Shown in pieces: positions 62,186 through 64,000 of a DNA stretch of 64,000 nt. Source of the DNA: Rhodospirillales bacterium URHD0017 (GTDB lineage Bacteria > Pseudomonadota > Alphaproteobacteria > Reyranellales > Reyranellaceae); assembly GCA_900110395.1 (NCBI GenBank), contig FODP01000003.1, forward strand, positions 124,001 through 188,000, given 5' to 3'. The translations under genes were made by a program, and so were the position numbers. The notes beneath the pieces are model-generated. The model was not told the origin of the DNA, did no database searches, and was given only the letters and a program-made list of their open reading frames with translations. The stretch's first letter is position 1; the number at the start of each line of letters is the position of its first letter.

Positions 62186-63397
62186 TCAGCGACTGAGCCG
62201 CTCTCGTTCGCCCGCTTCGGCACCGAGCGCCGCCATGGCCAGCAACAAGGATGCCACGGAAAAGATCATCACGGCCGCATAGCCGCCGGTCCAGTCGTGC
62301 AGCAGGCCACCGATCCAGGCGCCGAGAAATCCGCCCAGCCCCATGCCGATGCCGATGAGTCCGTAGATGCGCCCGAAATGCGCGCCGCGATAGCGCAGCG
62401 TGGCCAAGGTCGAGATCATCGGCCCGCGCGACCCCATGCTGCCGCCGAACAGCAGCACGTAAAGCCATAGCCACAGATCGTCGCCCGGTGTGCGCACCAT
62501 GGCGAGCGCACAGACGCCCGCGATCGAGCAGGCATAGGCAAGGATGGCCGCGATCTTGCGGCCGCCGCGATCGGCCAGCCAGGAGAAGCCGATCATGCCG
62601 AGCGGCGTCAGGAATCCCGCGACGGCCAGTGCACGCGCGGCATAGGCGCCGTCGATGCCGTGCTCGAGCAGGTAGACCATGACCTGCGGGAAGAGGGAGA
62701 AGATGCCGAGCGAGGTAAAAGCGAACGACGCGGTGAGCGCCCAGAACGGCCAGTCGCGCAGCGCCTCGCCGACCGTCGGGCCGGGCGCGGCCGAGGCGCG
62801 CGCCGGCACCAGGCCCGGCGCGCCCCGCGAGATGCGACGCCACGGCAGGACCACCAGCAGGGGGATGAACACCGCACTGATGACGGCGAACACGACATAG
62901 GCGTGCCGCCATCCGTCGGTGGCGATGAGGTGCTGCGCCAGCGGCAGCATGACCATGGTGCCGACGCCCGCGGCGGACCACGCCACCGCCAGCGCCACGC
63001 CCAGCCGCTGCGCCGGGAACCAGCGCCCGATCAGCGACGCGCTGAGCACGCCGGACAGCGAGGCGCCGGCAAAGCCCATGAGGATGCCGAGCGCCAGGTA
63101 AAGATGCCAGATCTCGGTCGCGAGCGACGCCGAAGCGGTCGCCAGGGCGCCGGCGATCATGCCGGTGACGGTGAGCGCGCGCAGGCCGAAACGATCGACG
63201 ATCCAGCCGGATATTGGTGCGGCGATGCCGCCGACCAGCAGCGCGAAGCTGTAGATCAGCGTGACCGCACTGCGGCTCGCCTCGAACGCGCTCTGCAAGG
63301 GGGCGACGAAGACGACGAAGGTGTCGCTGATCGAGCGGCTCGCCACGCCCAGCGCAAAGCACAGCGCCACCAGCGCCCAGGGCACGAACCGCGTCAT
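62186..63397 (-). CDS. MFS transporter, oxalate/formate-antiporter-like
   Basis: A 403-residue protein with 12 helices. Typical are SRSISDTFVVFVAPLQSAFEASRSAVTLIYSF, the GWIVDRFGLRAL motif, and the ALGILMGFAGASLSGVL helix, as in the OFA and related monocarboxylate branch. Substrate unknown, probably an organic acid. The ATG at 63397 fits, with AAGGG about eight bases upstream. A longer frame to 63514 exists but has no family-like sequence. It diverges from a thioesterase-like gene across 61 bases. Confidence 0.83.
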   Translation of the reverse strand: MTRFVPWALVALCFALGVASRSISDTFVVFVAPLQSAFEASRSAVTLIYSFALLVGGIAAPISGWIVDRFGLRALTVTGMIAGALATASASLATEIWHLYLALGILMGFAGASLSGVLSASLIGRWFPAQRLGVALAVAWSAAGVGTMVMLPLAQHLIATDGWRHAYVVFAVISAVFIPLLVVLPWRRISRGAPGLVPARASAAPGPTVGEALRDWPFWALTASFAFTSLGIFSLFPQVMVYLLEHGIDGAYAARALAVAGFLTPLGMIGFSWLADRGGRKIAAILAYACSIAGVCALAMVRTPGDDLWLWLYVLLFGGSMGSRGPMISTLATLRYRGAHFGRIYGLIGIGMGLGGFLGAWIGGLLHDWTGGYAAVMIFSVASLLLAMAALGAEAGERERLSR

Positions 63398-63458
63398 CGG
63401 CTTCACCCTTGCATCGCAAGCGAGCGGTCGGCAAGGTCCGCGGCGCCGAGGAGTTTTG

Positions 63459-64000
63459 ATGGACGACACGCTGATCATCGAATCGCGTTTCAACGGGCCG
63501 CGGCTGTCGGGCAACGGCGGCTATGTCGGCGGCGTGATGGCCGGGCGCTTCATCGACACGTTCGGTGGCGACGGCGCGGTCGAGATCACCTTGCGTGCGC
63601 CGATCCTGGTCGATCGTGCGCTGCAGGTCGTGCGCGACGGTGACGCGCTCAAGCTGCGCGATGGCGACGCGCTGATCTGCGAGGCGCGTGCCGGATCGGT
63701 GGCGCATCTGACCCCGCCGCCGCCGCCGACCGACTGGGACGATGTCATGCGCCGCGCCGAGACGGGCGGCTCGCCCGAGGACACCGACTTCGCCTGGTGC
63801 GTGGTGTGCGGCCGCAGGCGCGACGTCGGCGATGGCTTGCGCGTGTTCGGCACGTCGGGCCCGCAGCCGGGCTATTCGCTCTCGTGCTATCTGCCGCACG
63901 CCAACCACGCCGATGGCGCGGGCCGCATCAGGCCGGAGTTCGTGTGGGGCGCGCTCGACTGCCCGGGCGCCTTTGCCGTGCAGGACATCGACGACATGCG
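63459..64000 (+). CDS. Hotdog-fold thioesterase-like protein, 3' end cut
   Basis: The window ends inside this gene after 180 codons. It begins with RFNGPRLSGNGGYVGGVMAG, the first strand and helix of a hotdog domain that resembles acyl-CoA thioesterases, followed by VEITLRAPILVDRALQVV and a charged loop. Cysteines occur as CVVCGRRRD. The ATG at 63459 has GAGGAG eight bases upstream. The enzyme probably acts on CoA thioesters. Confidence 0.72.
   Translation, partial: MDDTLIIESRFNGPRLSGNGGYVGGVMAGRFIDTFGGDGAVEITLRAPILVDRALQVVRDGDALKLRDGDALICEARAGSVAHLTPPPPPTDWDDVMRRAETGGSPEDTDFAWCVVCGRRRDVGDGLRVFGTSGPQPGYSLSCYLPHANHADGAGRIRPEFVWGALDCPGAFAVQDIDDM

Noticed and set aside
60519..63908. Minus-strand frame of over 1,100 codons at the right end
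   Set aside because: It spans genes on both strands with clear families and shows no coherent domain.

Overview
The window is 64 kb of GC-rich, densely packed bacterial chromosome with about 65 protein genes and no rRNA, tRNA, CRISPR array, transposase or prophage that I can see. It looks alphaproteobacterial. The signs are a BolA/CGFS-glutaredoxin pair, a short Coq7 ubiquinone hydroxylase, an ethylmalonyl-CoA mutase (MeaA/Ecm), GluQRS, (R)-citramalate synthase, and many solute-binding proteins without their own permeases together with amidases. That style is common in soil Rhodospirillales/Hyphomicrobiales such as Reyranella-like organisms; the genus is only a guess.

Layout. 1-4.3 kb: bolA end, grxD, an extradiol DODA-type dioxygenase, a family-5 solute-binding protein, and a flavodoxin/HxlR divergent pair. 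4.3-10.4 kb: a NitT/TauT-type binding protein divergent from a frameshifted FAD oxidoreductase, then on the minus strand an amidase, an AtzH/HpxZ-like protein, a second family-5 binding protein and an NTF2-like protein. 10.4-14.8 kb: RND efflux adaptor and pump. 14.9-18.5 kb: rpsD with a clear terminator and a structured leader, osmC, an AurF-like diiron oxygenase divergent from an HTH-only AraC regulator, and trmJ. 18.5-22.7 kb: a xylose-type ABC importer (binding protein, permease, ATPase) with a LacI regulator. 22.8-25.5 kb: EmrAB-type efflux. 25.5-25.7 kb: an inverted repeat pair around a suspicious C29-G28 run. 25.7-34 kb: cimA, an enolase-superfamily gene overlapping a cytochrome c fusion, a STAS-like protein, an M48 protease with a DUF898 membrane protein, and meaA. 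34-45 kb: a hotdog thioesterase, a Nudix protein, a tandem pair of small secreted Cys proteins, a TctC binding protein, a TTC38-like TPR protein followed by two tandem amidases, and a three-gene set in which two paralogous Tat-type Cys proteins flank an LVIVD-repeat protein. 45-53 kb: a MetE-C-like protein, a Rieske oxygenase, gluQRS, a nucleotidyltransferase, an AlkA-like glycosylase, an esterase, a class C-type serine hydrolase and an MFS protein. 53-64 kb: two tandem carotenoid oxygenases (the second exported and frameshifted), a GST, a nitronate monooxygenase, DedA, DsbB, Coq7, an HNH endonuclease, another serine hydrolase, an MFS permease and a partial thioesterase-like gene.

How it fits together. 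The theme is scavenging and turnover of small amides, organic acids, peptides, sugars and aromatics in an oxygen-respiring cell: binding proteins, three amidases with intact Ser-Ser-Lys triads, oxygenases and efflux pumps, beside a few core genes. Several intergenic palindromes overlap gene ends, so the stop codons of at least four genes lie inside a dispersed palindrome or hairpin. Two single-base frameshifts in homopolymers and the C29-G28 run suggest that some sequence errors are present. The best candidates for undescribed biology are the Tat-Cys/LVIVD/Tat-Cys set (42.0-44.7 kb), the tandem SCC-type secreted proteins (35.4-36.3 kb), and the enolase-like gene with a KxQ active-site motif coupled to a SUOX-fold/cytochrome c fusion (27.4-29.3 kb).
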